Positions 46,004-55,051 of a stretch of DNA of 64,000 nt are shown one piece after another. The stretch comes from DATJGR01 sp963780795. Its GTDB lineage: Bacteria; Pseudomonadota; Gammaproteobacteria; Pseudomonadales; Azotimanducaceae. The position numbers and the translations under genes were made by a program. Location: the NCBI GenBank assembly GCA_963780795.1, contig CAWADH010000009.1, positions 62,001-126,000 of the forward strand. The letters run 5' to 3'. The stretch's first letter is position 1; the number at the start of each line of letters is the position of its first letter. Below the pieces are notes generated by a model. The model saw only the letters and a list, made by a program, of their open reading frames with translations. It ran no database searches and was not told where the DNA came from.

Positions 46004-46579
46004 TCAGCCCCCGATGCCTTTGAACCCCATGAAAGCGAGCGACATGAGCCCGGCCGACATCAGCTGTATCGGCGCGCCGCGGAACGGCCCCGGAATGCGC
46101 GTCTCGTCGAGCCGTTCGCGCAGCGCCGCGAACATCGTGATCACCAGTGTGAAGCCGAACGCGGCGCCGAGTGCATAGGCGATCGTCTCGAACAGGCTCA
46201 GGTGCCGGCTCGACGCGAGCAACGCCACGCCGAGTACAGCGCAATTCGTGGTGATCAACGGCAGATAGATGCCCAACACCTGATGCAGCACCGGATCGAT
46301 CGCGCGGATCGCGTAGGTCACCGCCTGCACCAACGCCGCGATCACCACGATGAAGGCGATGAGACGCAGGTATTCGAGCTCGAGCGGCGCCAGAACGAAT
46401 TGCTCGATCAGGTGGCTGGCCGCGGCCGACAGCGTCAGCACGAACGCGGTGGCCAGTGCGAGTGCCCAGGCGTTGTCCAATCGGCCGCCCGTGAACAGCG
46501 GACACACGCCGAGCATTTGCGTCAGCACGAAATTGTTGGCGAGCACGGCACCGATCAGCAGCGGAAAGGCATCTACCAT
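46004..46579 (-). CDS. rnfA: Electron transport complex subunit RnfA/RsxA
   Basis: A 191-residue membrane subunit with six predicted helices. FVLTQMLGVCPLF and PLITTNCAVLGVAL carry the two cysteines that with RnfE bind an intramembrane iron-sulfur cluster in homologues. The ATG at 46579 is 11 bases after the metG stop. It opens the run rnfABDGE-nth, which may be one transcript with metG. Confidence 0.93.
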   Translation of the reverse strand: MVDAFPLLIGAVLANNFVLTQMLGVCPLFTGGRLDNAWALALATAFVLTLSAAASHLIEQFVLAPLELEYLRLIAFIVVIAALVQAVTYAIRAIDPVLHQVLGIYLPLITTNCAVLGVALLASSRHLSLFETIAYALGAAFGFTLVITMFAALRERLDETRIPGPFRGAPIQLMSAGLMSLAFMGFKGIGG

Positions 46580-46590
46580 TCGGGCGGTCG

Positions 46591-48654
46591 TCAGCGGACC
46601 TGCATTCCCGGAACCGCGCCGGAATCGGGCGAGAGCAGAAAGATCTGTTCGCCGCCGGGACCGGCCGCGAGCACCATGCCCTGAGATTCGCCGAACCGCA
46701 TCTTGCGCGGCTTCAGATTCGCCACCACCACGGTGAGACGTCCGACCAGCGATTCCGGCGTATACGCGGTCTTGATTCCGGCGAACACCTGCCGGCGCGA
46801 TTCGCCGAGATCGAGCACCAGCTTGATCAGTTTGTCGGCGCCGTCGACGGCTTCCGCCGAAACGACGCGAGCGACCCGCAGGTCGATGCGGTTGAATGCG
46901 TCGATGTCGATCAGGTCTTCGACCGACCCTTCGGTGGCCGTCGCCGCGGAGTTCGGCGTTGTCGCCGTGGCCGCATTCGCGCGCGCGGGCGCAACCGACG
47001 TCTGCCCCTCGGCGCGTGTCTCTTCGATCATCCGGTTCACCGAGTCGGTTTCGATGCGGGTCAACAGCGGTTCGAACGCGTTGATGCGATGCGCACCGAG
47101 AAAGGTCTGCGCGTCGGACCAGCTCAAGCCGGGCAGGTTCAGGAATTTGACGCTGCGCTGCGCGGTATCGGGCAACACCGGCGCCAGATACACGATCAGC
47201 ACCTTGAACAGATTGATGCCGAGCGTACAGATCGCCTGCACCTCTGCGCCTCGACCGTCCTGTTTGGCGAGGGTCCATGGCGCCTGTTGCGCAATGTACT
47301 GGTTCGCGCGGTCGGCGAGCGCGGTGATCTCGCGCACGGCTTTGCCGTATTCGCCGGACTCGTAGCCCGCCGCGATGGCGGGCGCCGCTTCGGTGAATGC
47401 GCGCCACAGTTGCGGATCGTGAATGGTTGCGCCGAGCTCGCCGCCGGCCAGCCGATTGACGAAGCCGGCGCAGCGGCTCGCGATGTTGACGATTTTGCCG
47501 ACCAGGTCGGAATTCACGCGCTGCACGAAGTCGTCGAACGTGATGTCGATGTCGTCGACCGTGCCGTTCAGCTTCGTCGCGAAGTAGTAGCGCAGATACT
47601 CCGGATTCAGATGGTTCAGATACGTGCCGGCGTTGATGAACGTGCCGCGCGATTTCGACATTTTCGTGCCGTCGACGGTGATGAAACCGTGCGTGTGAAT
47701 GCGCGTCGGTTTGCGATATCCGGCGCCTTGTAGCACCGCCGGCCAGAACAACGCGTGGAAATTCACGATGTCCTTGCCGATGAAGTGATGCACTTCGGTT
47801 GTGGCATCAGGCAGCCAGAACTCGTCGAATGCGACCTCGTTGTGCGAATCGCAGTAGTTGCGGAAGCTCGCCATGTAGCCGATCGGCGCGTCCATCCAGA
47901 CGTAGAAGTACTTGTCGGTCGTTCCCGGAATCAGGAACCCGAAGTACGGCGCGTCGCGGCTGATGTCCCAGGGCTTGAGTCCGGAATCCAGCCACTCAGC
48001 CAGCTTGTTGGCAACTTCGGGCTGCAGCGTGCCGCTGAACACCCACTTCTTCAGCATGTCGGAGAATTGCGGCAGGTCGAAGAAGTAGTGTTTCGAACTC
48101 GCGAGCACCGGCGTTGCGCCCGAGATCAGCGAGCGCGGATTTTTGAGGTCGGTCGCGTCGTATGTTGCGCCGCACACTTCGCAGTTGTCGCCGTACTGGT
48201 CGTCGCTGCCACAGCGCGGGCATTCGCCTTTCACGAAACGGTCGGCGAGGAACAGTTTGCGCTCTGGGTCGAACAGCTGTTCCACGTCGCGCGTGAAGAT
48301 GTAGCCGCCTTCGAACAAGCGCGTGTAGATGCCTTCGCACAGCCGACGGTTCTCTTCGGAGTGCGTCGAGTAAAAGTTGTCGTGCGCGATCAGGAAACGT
48401 TTGAAGTCGTTCTCGTGTTCGACGCGGATCTGCTCGATGAGCTCTTCGGCCGGAATACCCAGCTGCTCCGCCTTCAGCATCGTCGCGGTGCCGTGCGTGT
48501 CGTCGGCGCAGACGTAGGTGCATTGATTGCCGCGCAGCCGCTGGAAACGCACCCAGATGTCGGTCTGGATGTGTTCGAGCAGGTGCCCGAGATGGATCGA
48601 GCCATTCGCGTTCGGCAACGCGCTGGTGACCAGTATTCTGCGGGGCGCGGACAT
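46591..48654 (-). CDS. metG: Methionyl-tRNA synthetase
   Basis: MetG charges tRNA-Met. The 687 residues include the HIGH-type motif SIHLGHLLEH, the zinc knuckles CPRC and CEVC, DAPIGYMASF, and TKMSKSRGTFI. An Ala/Thr-rich linker near residues 550-575 joins a C-terminal tRNA-binding EMAP-type domain (RIDLRVARVV, LKPRKMRFGESQGM). It is divergent from apbC, the common gammaproteobacterial layout. Confidence 0.97.
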   Translation of the reverse strand: MSAPRRILVTSALPNANGSIHLGHLLEHIQTDIWVRFQRLRGNQCTYVCADDTHGTATMLKAEQLGIPAEELIEQIRVEHENDFKRFLIAHDNFYSTHSEENRRLCEGIYTRLFEGGYIFTRDVEQLFDPERKLFLADRFVKGECPRCGSDDQYGDNCEVCGATYDATDLKNPRSLISGATPVLASSKHYFFDLPQFSDMLKKWVFSGTLQPEVANKLAEWLDSGLKPWDISRDAPYFGFLIPGTTDKYFYVWMDAPIGYMASFRNYCDSHNEVAFDEFWLPDATTEVHHFIGKDIVNFHALFWPAVLQGAGYRKPTRIHTHGFITVDGTKMSKSRGTFINAGTYLNHLNPEYLRYYFATKLNGTVDDIDITFDDFVQRVNSDLVGKIVNIASRCAGFVNRLAGGELGATIHDPQLWRAFTEAAPAIAAGYESGEYGKAVREITALADRANQYIAQQAPWTLAKQDGRGAEVQAICTLGINLFKVLIVYLAPVLPDTAQRSVKFLNLPGLSWSDAQTFLGAHRINAFEPLLTRIETDSVNRMIEETRAEGQTSVAPARANAATATTPNSAATATEGSVEDLIDIDAFNRIDLRVARVVSAEAVDGADKLIKLVLDLGESRRQVFAGIKTAYTPESLVGRLTVVVANLKPRKMRFGESQGMVLAAGPGGEQIFLLSPDSGAVPGMQVR

Positions 48655-48723
48655 CGATGCGGCCGGTGCGGATTCGCGAAAGGCGCGACTATACTCTCAG
48701 CCGTCCCGCGTTTGCATCATCGC

Positions 48724-48751
48724 TTGGTTTTTCCTTGACCGAACCTATAAT
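48724..48751 (+). promoter_or_regulatory. Sigma-70 promoter upstream of apbC
   Basis: TTGGTT at 48724-48729 and the consensus TATAAT at 48746-48751 are 16 bp apart. The site is 31 bases upstream of the apbC ATG. Confidence 0.55.
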
Positions 48752-48782
48752 GCGCCCTCGCTCAAACCCGGGTTCATTCGTC

Positions 48783-49835
48783 ATGGCGACCATCGAAGCG
48801 CTGGATCGGTTCGCAGACCCTTATCTGGACGTCACCTGGCAATCGCTCGGCGCATTGCGCCGGGTCGAACGCCGCGGCGATGCGGTGCAGGTCGATGCCG
48901 TGCTCGGCTATCCGGCCGAGGGCTTGAAGGACGAGCTGACGCAGCGACTCAGCACCGCTGTTGGCGCGCGCGTCGAGCTCACTTTGGGATTCGACGCACC
49001 CACGTTGAGCGCGAGTCCGAACCTTCGCGGCGTGAAGAACATCGTCGCGATCGCGTCAGGCAAAGGCGGCGTCGGCAAATCGACGACGGCGGTCAACCTC
49101 GCGCTGGCGCTTGCGCGCGAGGGCGCGAAGGTCGGCATTCTCGACGCCGACATCTATGGTCCGAGTCTCGGCATCATGCTCGGGGTACCGGTCGGCCAGC
49201 GCCCCGAAGTCAAGGACGAGAAGTTCTTCCTGCCCATCAAGGCGCACGGCCTGCAGGCGATGTCGATGAGCTTTCTCGTGACGAAAGAAACGCCGATGGT
49301 CTGGCGCGGGCCGATGGCGTCGAGTGCGTTGACGCAAATGTTGAGTCAGACGTTGTGGGACCGACTCGACTATCTGGTGGTCGACATGCCGCCCGGCACC
49401 GGTGACATCCAGTTGACGTTGTCGCAGCGCGCGGCCGTGGCCGGGGCCGTGATCGTGACCACGCCACAGGACATCGCGTTGCAGGACGCCGCGAAAGGCA
49501 TCGAGATGTTCCGCAAGGTCACCGTGCCGGTGCTCGGCATCGTAGAGAACATGGGACTGCACATCTGTCCGGAATGCGGGCACGAGAGCCACATCTTCGG
49601 TTCCGGCGGCGGCGAGCGGATTGCTCGCGACTACGACACCGTACTGCTTGCGACGTTGCCGCTCGCGATCGAGATCCGCGAACAGGCCGATTCCGGGCGC
49701 CCGACTGTCGCGGCCGACCCCGACGGCAGACTCGCGCGTGCATATCGCGACGGCGCGCGACACCTCGCGGCGCGGTTGTGGCAAATCGCACGCGGAGCTG
49801 CCGCCGCGCCGCGCATCTCGATGACCGACGACTGA
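48783..49835 (+). CDS. apbC: Iron-sulfur cluster carrier protein (ApbC/Mrp)
   Basis: A 350-residue P-loop protein that helps load iron-sulfur clusters. A short MIP18-like region precedes the NTPase. The deviant Walker A is SGKGGVGKSTTAVNLA near residues 95-110, Walker B-like VVDMPPGTGD is in the middle, and a CxxC pair is in HICPECGHES. The ATG at 48783 agrees with a consensus promoter at 48724-48751. It is divergent from metG and is 19 bases ahead of dcd. Confidence 0.95.
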   Translation: MATIEALDRFADPYLDVTWQSLGALRRVERRGDAVQVDAVLGYPAEGLKDELTQRLSTAVGARVELTLGFDAPTLSASPNLRGVKNIVAIASGKGGVGKSTTAVNLALALAREGAKVGILDADIYGPSLGIMLGVPVGQRPEVKDEKFFLPIKAHGLQAMSMSFLVTKETPMVWRGPMASSALTQMLSQTLWDRLDYLVVDMPPGTGDIQLTLSQRAAVAGAVIVTTPQDIALQDAAKGIEMFRKVTVPVLGIVENMGLHICPECGHESHIFGSGGGERIARDYDTVLLATLPLAIEIREQADSGRPTVAADPDGRLARAYRDGARHLAARLWQIARGAAAAPRISMTDD

Positions 49836-49854
49836 TCGAACGAGCGGAGGAACG

Positions 49855-50421
49855 ATGAGCATCAAATCGGATCGGTGGATCCGCGCGATGGCCGAAACGC
49901 ACAAGATGATCGAGCCGTTCGAGGCCGGTCAGGTTCGCACGGTGGCGGGCGAGAAAGTCATCTCGTTCGGCACCTCTAGTTACGGCTACGACGTTCGCTG
50001 CGCCGACGAGTTCAAGGTATTCACCAACGTGTTCTCGGCGACGATCGATCCGAAGGCGTTCGACGCGCGCAGCTTCGTAGACCACCGCGGCAGCATCTGC
50101 ATCATCCCGCCGAATTCGTTCGTGCTGGCGCGCACCGTGGAGTATTTCCGGATTCCGGCCGACGTGTTGACGCTATGCGTCGGCAAGTCGACGTATGCGC
50201 GCTGCGGCATCATCGTGAACGTCACGCCGCTCGAGCCCGAGTGGGAGGGCCACGTGACGCTGGAGTTCTCGAATACCACCAACCTGCCCGCGAAGATCTA
50301 CGCGAACGAAGGCGTCGCGCAAATGCTGTTCTTCCAGGGCGACGAGCCGTGCGAAGTCACGTACAAGGATCGCGGCGGAAAGTACCAGGGTCAGCGCGGC
50401 GTAACGTTGCCGCGCCCGTAG
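49855..50421 (+). CDS. dcd: dCTP deaminase
   Basis: Dcd turns dCTP into dUTP for thymidylate synthesis. The 188 residues match the family, with SSYGYDVRCADEF, VGKSTYARCGI and NVTPLEPEWEGHVTLEFSN including the catalytic glutamate. The ATG is behind GGAGGA. It follows apbC, a common arrangement, and is convergent with purM with seven bases between. Confidence 0.96.
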   Translation: MSIKSDRWIRAMAETHKMIEPFEAGQVRTVAGEKVISFGTSSYGYDVRCADEFKVFTNVFSATIDPKAFDARSFVDHRGSICIIPPNSFVLARTVEYFRIPADVLTLCVGKSTYARCGIIVNVTPLEPEWEGHVTLEFSNTTNLPAKIYANEGVAQMLFFQGDEPCEVTYKDRGGKYQGQRGVTLPRP

Positions 50422-50428
50422 AGAGTCG

Positions 50429-51481
50429 TTAGCCCAGCCGATACGAGTAGTCGGCGTTCAACTGCAGTTGGCCCGACGCGAGCGTATGTTCGCCGGCCGT
50501 AACGATTTCTCCGATCAGGATCGGCGCTTCGCCGGCCGCTTCGAGCGTCCGCATCGCCGTCTCGACGTCGTGTGGTGCGACGCACAGCACGAAGCCTATG
50601 CCGCAGTTGAACGTGCGCAGCATCTCCGCTTCGACGACGTTCCCCGCTTGTGCGAGCCAGCCGAATATCGACGGACGCGTCCAGCTGTCGAGGTCGATCA
50701 ACGCCGCGACCGAATCGTCGGCAAACATGCGCGGCAGATTTTCGATGATGCCGCCGCCGGTGATGTGCGCCATGCCGGCAATCGGCATTGTCGCGAGCAC
50801 CGCATGGATCGACCGTACGTAGATGCGCGTCGGCGCGAGCAGCGATTCCAGAAGGTCGCCGGTCGGTGCTTGTGCCTGATCGGCGATGATGCGGCGGATC
50901 AGCGAATAGCCGTTCGAATGCGGGCCGCTCGATTTGAGCCCGATCAATCGATGACCCGGCGTAATGCTGCGGCCGTCGATGATCTGGTCGCGCTCGACCA
51001 CACCGACACAGAATCCGGCCAGATCGTAATCGCCTTTGCCGTAGAAGCCGGGCATCTCCGCCGTTTCGCCGCCGGCCAGCGCGCAGCCGGCCAGTTCGCA
51101 CGCGCGTGCGATGCCTTTGATCACGCGTTCCGCCACGTCCACGTCGAGACGCGACGTCGCGTAGTAATCCAGGAACAGGAACGGCTCGCCGCCGGTGACC
51201 AGTACGTCGTTCACGCACATCGCGACCAGATCCTGGCCGACGCCGTCGTGGCGATCGTGATCGATCGCGAGTTTCAGTTTGGTGCCGACGCCGTCGGTGC
51301 CGGTGACGAGCACGGGTTCGCGATAACGACTCGGCAAGGCCGCCAGGGCTGCGAAACCGCCGATGCCGGCGATCATCTCCGGTCGCTTCGTGCGTTGCGC
51401 TGCGGGTGCGATGCGGCGGATCAGTTCGTCGCCTGCCTCGATGTCGACGCCGGCGTCGCGATAGGTCAATTGACGGCTCAA
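50429..51481 (-). CDS. purM: Phosphoribosylformylglycinamidine cyclo-ligase
   Basis: PurM makes aminoimidazole ribotide in purine synthesis. The 350 residues contain TYRDAGVDIEAGDELI, VTGTDGVGTKLKLA, CVNDVLVTGGEPFLFLDYY and the AGGETAEMPGFY motif. No ATG is available near the conserved N-terminus; TTG 51481 fits best with family length, but TTG 51469 and TTG 51520 are possible. It is divergent from the DUF2066 gene, as in many gammaproteobacteria. Confidence 0.94.
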   Translation of the reverse strand: MSRQLTYRDAGVDIEAGDELIRRIAPAAQRTKRPEMIAGIGGFAALAALPSRYREPVLVTGTDGVGTKLKLAIDHDRHDGVGQDLVAMCVNDVLVTGGEPFLFLDYYATSRLDVDVAERVIKGIARACELAGCALAGGETAEMPGFYGKGDYDLAGFCVGVVERDQIIDGRSITPGHRLIGLKSSGPHSNGYSLIRRIIADQAQAPTGDLLESLLAPTRIYVRSIHAVLATMPIAGMAHITGGGIIENLPRMFADDSVAALIDLDSWTRPSIFGWLAQAGNVVEAEMLRTFNCGIGFVLCVAPHDVETAMRTLEAAGEAPILIGEIVTAGEHTLASGQLQLNADYSYRLG

Positions 51482-51601
51482 GTGGATGTCCGGGTTTGCG
51501 CGGAGCGCGCAGTCTACCAAAGGCCCACCAAGCTCACCCGCCGTTTGAATTGAAGTACACTTGCGCCCTCGCAGCGCCAGTCGGGTCGATCGGACGAAAG
51601 C

Positions 51602-52687
51602 ATGGGCCGCTACGCAGTCGTTTTCTGCTGGGTAATTGCTCTGCTGACGTCATCGCCGATGTCGGCGCGCGCGGCTGCTCTCGATTGGCTCTACGACGTC
51701 GACGTTCCGGTAACCGACCAATCCGCGGAAGTCCGCGGCACGGCATTCCGGCAGGCGCTGCTGATCGCGTTGAAGCGGATCACCGGATTGAACGACGTGC
51801 CGCCGAATCCCGCCGTCACGAGCGCGCTCGAGGCGCCGCAGCGGTACTACGTCGAGTACCGCTATCACGATGGCGACAATCCGGTGATCGGCGCGATGCC
51901 CGCCAAGGTGCCGATGCTGTCGGTGCGGTTTGCCGAAAATGCCATTCAGAAGCTCGTCGCCGAAGCAGGCCTTCCGTTGTGGAGTTCGAATCGGCCGACG
52001 ACGCTCGCATGGATTGCGGTCAGCGACGGTCCTAACCGCACCGTGCTCGGCGTGAACGACAAGAGCGCGCTGCTGAACAGCATCAGAGCACACGCGCGCG
52101 AGCGCGGCTTGCCGTTGATCATTCCGGCGATGGATCTCGAAGATCAGTCGGCGGTGTCGGACGGTGTGGTCGCGAGCGGCGCGTCGTCGCCGGCGATCGA
52201 GCGTGCATCCGAGCGCTACCGGGCGGACCAGATACTCGTCGGGCGCGCCACGCACGGTGCGAACGATGCGTGGGCGGCGGACTGGCAGCTGTCGCAACGC
52301 GGCACCGAAAGCAAATTCCGCTTCGACTCGCCGAGCGCCGATGCCGCGGGTGCGGCGGTGGTCGACCGACTGGTGGCCGATCTCGTTGCGCGTTACGTCG
52401 TCGTCGGCGGCGGCAATCAGGAGCGGCTGCAGATACGCGTCGACGGCATCACCGATGTCGCGCAATACGGCGCGCTGCTGAAGTATCTCGGGCACCTCGA
52501 GTACGTCGATTCGGTACAGATCGAGGAAGTGGCGGCGAACGAAGTGATGCTGTCGTTGCGCACGCGCACGCCGTGGGATCGCTTGCGCGATCTGCTCGCG
52601 CTCGACGGCCGCCTCGCGCCGTCCGATCAGATCCAGGTTGGTGCCGAGCGGCGCGTGCTGGTCTGGCGGGGCGATACACGTCAATGA
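51602..52687 (+). CDS. DUF2066 domain protein, exported
   Basis: A 361-residue protein with an N-terminal signal peptide (VVFCWVIALLTSSPMSARA). The remainder matches the uncharacterised DUF2066 family: WLYDVDVPVTDQSAEVRGTAFRQALLIALKRITG. The position next to purM and before hda is conserved in gammaproteobacteria. The role is unknown. The stop overlaps the next ATG (ATGA), so translation is probably coupled. Confidence 0.85.
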   Translation: MGRYAVVFCWVIALLTSSPMSARAAALDWLYDVDVPVTDQSAEVRGTAFRQALLIALKRITGLNDVPPNPAVTSALEAPQRYYVEYRYHDGDNPVIGAMPAKVPMLSVRFAENAIQKLVAEAGLPLWSSNRPTTLAWIAVSDGPNRTVLGVNDKSALLNSIRAHARERGLPLIIPAMDLEDQSAVSDGVVASGASSPAIERASERYRADQILVGRATHGANDAWAADWQLSQRGTESKFRFDSPSADAAGAAVVDRLVADLVARYVVVGGGNQERLQIRVDGITDVAQYGALLKYLGHLEYVDSVQIEEVAANEVMLSLRTRTPWDRLRDLLALDGRLAPSDQIQVGAERRVLVWRGDTRQ

Positions 52688-53277
52688 CGTCACCGTTGTT
52701 GCGGCAGATCCCCAACGTGATCACGGTGGCGCGGGTGCTGCTGGTGATCCCGACCGCGTGGTGCCTCGTCGAAGGCCGGTACGTGCAGGCGCTGATACTC
52801 ATGGCGGTGGCCGGCGCGTCCGACGCGGTGGACGGATGGCTCGCGCGTCGGTTCGACTGGATCACCTGGTTCGGCGCGGCCGTCGATCCGCTGGCGGACA
52901 AGATCCTGGTCGGCGTGCTGTTCATCACGTTGACCGTGAAGGGCGCATTGCCGTTGTGGGTAGCGGGCATTGCCATCGGCCGCGATGTGGTGATCCTCGC
53001 GGGCGCCGCCGCATACCGATTGATGTTCAAGCACATCGAGTTCGCTCCCACGCTGCTCAGCAAGGCGAACACCGCGGTGCAGATCGTCGTGCTGCTGCTG
53101 CTGTTGCTCGAGTTGTGCGCTTTCCCGATGGTGAGCCCGATTGCCGGTTCCATCGTGCAGCCGTATGGATTCTGGCTGGTGGCGGCGCTCGCGATTGCGT
53201 CGGGCGTCGACTACGTCGTCACGTGGAGCCGCCGCGCGATGTCGCAACAACGCCCGAATAGCGGGAACCCCACGTGA
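52684..53277 (+). CDS. CDP-alcohol phosphatidyltransferase family protein
   Basis: A 197-residue membrane enzyme. The family motif DGWLAR followed after eight residues by GAAVDPLAD matches DGx2ARx8Gx3Dx3D exactly, with five to six membrane helices. It should transfer a phosphatidyl group to an alcohol such as glycerol 3-phosphate or inositol; the acceptor cannot be named. It overlaps both neighbours (ATGA at the start, GTGA at the end). Confidence 0.92.
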   Translation: MTSPLLRQIPNVITVARVLLVIPTAWCLVEGRYVQALILMAVAGASDAVDGWLARRFDWITWFGAAVDPLADKILVGVLFITLTVKGALPLWVAGIAIGRDVVILAGAAAYRLMFKHIEFAPTLLSKANTAVQIVVLLLLLLELCAFPMVSPIAGSIVQPYGFWLVAALAIASGVDYVVTWSRRAMSQQRPNSGNPT

Positions 53278-53975
53278 ACGATCAAGGCACGCGCCAGCTC
53301 GTGCTGAAGTTCGCGAGCGAACGGCGCTGCACGCTCGACAATTTCGAAGCAGGCCCGAACGGCGAACTGGTGGCGGAAATCGAAAGGCGCGCAAGTGCCG
53401 ACGAGTTCGCGCCGTTGTGGCTTGTCGGCGAGCCCGGCGCCGGAAAATCGCATCTGCTGCAGGGTGCCTGTCATGCGGCGGCCGGGGTGGGCCGTACGGC
53501 CGCGTATCTGCCGGCGCGGCTGATGGCCGGCGGAATCGACGTGCTCGACGGCCTCGGCGAATTCGGTCTTGTCGCGCTCGACGATGCCGAGGAATGGATC
53601 GGCGCGCGGGAGTGGGAGGAAGCGCTGCTGCACCTTTATCAGCAACTGCTGAAGCGCGGCGCGGCGTTGTTGTTCGCGTCTACACGCGGTCCGCTCGAAC
53701 TCGAATTTCAGCTTGCCGACCTCGCGTCGCGATGGCGCGCGTCGCACGTGTTCTCACTTCGTCCGCTCGACGACTCGGATCGTGCGCAAGCGATCGAGCA
53801 CCTGGCGGCGCAACGTGGTCTGGAGGTCGGCGCCGACGTGATGAGTTTCATCCTGCGCCGCGCCCCGCGCCGCATGGACGAGTTGATCGCGGCGTTCGAA
53901 CGACTCGATCGAGGGGCGCTGGCGCAGCAACGGCGCTTGACCATTCCGCTCGCGAAGGACGTATTGGGTCTGTGA
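53274..53975 (+). CDS. hda: DnaA regulatory inactivator Hda
   Basis: Hda, with the beta clamp, stimulates ATP hydrolysis by DnaA and so limits initiation of replication. The 233 residues have an N-terminal clamp-binding motif (RQLVLKF), Walker A GEPGAGKSHLLQ and the AAA+ Walker B-like LVALDDAEE. The GTG at 53274 overlaps the previous stop, and the end overlaps murG-type gene (GTGA). A DnaA box also lies upstream of nrdA in this window. Confidence 0.92.
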   Translation: MNDQGTRQLVLKFASERRCTLDNFEAGPNGELVAEIERRASADEFAPLWLVGEPGAGKSHLLQGACHAAAGVGRTAAYLPARLMAGGIDVLDGLGEFGLVALDDAEEWIGAREWEEALLHLYQQLLKRGAALLFASTRGPLELEFQLADLASRWRASHVFSLRPLDDSDRAQAIEHLAAQRGLEVGADVMSFILRRAPRRMDELIAAFERLDRGALAQQRRLTIPLAKDVLGL

Positions 53976-55051
53976 AGCCGCCGCGCCACGTGCTTTTCAC
54001 CGGCGGCGGATCGGCCGGCCACGTCGTTCCGAACATCCCGTTGATCGCGCATTTTTCCGCGGCGGGATCGGCGATCAGCTACGTCGGCTCGAACGAAGGA
54101 CCGGAGCGCGGACTCATCGCGCCGCTCGGCGTGCCGTTCCATGCGATACGGTCCGGAAAGCTTCGTCGCTACTTCTCGTGGCGCAATGTCGCCGACCTCT
54201 TGTGGATTGCCGTTGGCATCGTCCAGGCGATCGCACTGATCGGCAGGCTCAGGCCCTCCGTCGTGTTCTCCAAAGGCGGCTACGCGGCGTTTCCCGTCGT
54301 TGTGGCCGCGTGGATCTGGCGCATTCCGATCGTTGCGCACGAGTCCGACCTCACGCCGGGTCTGGCAAATCGCCTGTCGCTTCCGTTCGTGGCGGCCGTA
54401 TGCACTACGTTCGAGGTCACGGAATTTCCGGTGCGCAATCGTCCGGTGATTCACACCGGAACGCCGCTGCGGCCTGAGCTGTTGCACGGCGATGCGTCGC
54501 GGGGACGCGCTTTCGTGGCCGCACCCGCGGATCGCCCCTTAGTGGTGGTGGTTGGCGGCAGTCTGGGCGCCGAAGCGCTCAATCGGGTGGTACGCGAAGC
54601 ATTGGACGGTCTGCTCGGTTTCGCAACGCTCGCGCACGTGTGCGGGCCGAAACGCACCGACGCATCGTTGTCGGGCCGTGCCGGATACCACCAGTTCGAG
54701 TACGTCGGCGCGCAATGGGGCGATCTGCTGGCGGCAGCCGACATCGTCGTCAGCCGCGCCGGCGCGAACTCGCTGTACGAACTCGTCGCGCTGCGCAAAC
54801 CGCATCTGCTGGTACCGCTGCCGCGCAGCGCCAGCCGTGGCGATCAGATCAGCAACGCCGGTTACGCGAAGGCGCACGGCTGGAGCCGCGTGGTGGCCGA
54901 GGAAGAACTGGACGCGGCGCGGCTCGAAGCCGAAGTGCGCGCGATCTACGTCGAGCGTGCGCAACTGACGCGAGCGTTGGAAGGAGCGGGGCTCGGCGAT
55001 GGCACGGCGGCCGTGGCCGACGTCATTTGCCGCTACGCGAGACCAGCGTAG
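53972..55051 (+). CDS. murG: MurG-type N-acetylglucosaminyltransferase (clostridial-like)
   Basis: A 359-residue GT-B glycosyltransferase of the MurG family, which adds GlcNAc to lipid I to make lipid II. VLFTGGGSAGHVVPNIPLI, SGKLRRYFSWRN, FSKGGYAAFPVVVAA and VAHESDLTPGLANRL are the Firmicute (clostridial) variant, from memory, rather than the gammaproteobacterial one. The UDP-binding SRAGANSLYE and GDQISNAGYA are intact. It is the last gene of the coupled operon from DUF2066 to hda, not in a dcw cluster. The 3' end overlaps the convergent tetR by 29 bases. Confidence 0.88.
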   Translation: MKPPRHVLFTGGGSAGHVVPNIPLIAHFSAAGSAISYVGSNEGPERGLIAPLGVPFHAIRSGKLRRYFSWRNVADLLWIAVGIVQAIALIGRLRPSVVFSKGGYAAFPVVVAAWIWRIPIVAHESDLTPGLANRLSLPFVAAVCTTFEVTEFPVRNRPVIHTGTPLRPELLHGDASRGRAFVAAPADRPLVVVVGGSLGAEALNRVVREALDGLLGFATLAHVCGPKRTDASLSGRAGYHQFEYVGAQWGDLLAAADIVVSRAGANSLYELVALRKPHLLVPLPRSASRGDQISNAGYAKAHGWSRVVAEEELDAARLEAEVRAIYVERAQLTRALEGAGLGDGTAAVADVICRYARPA

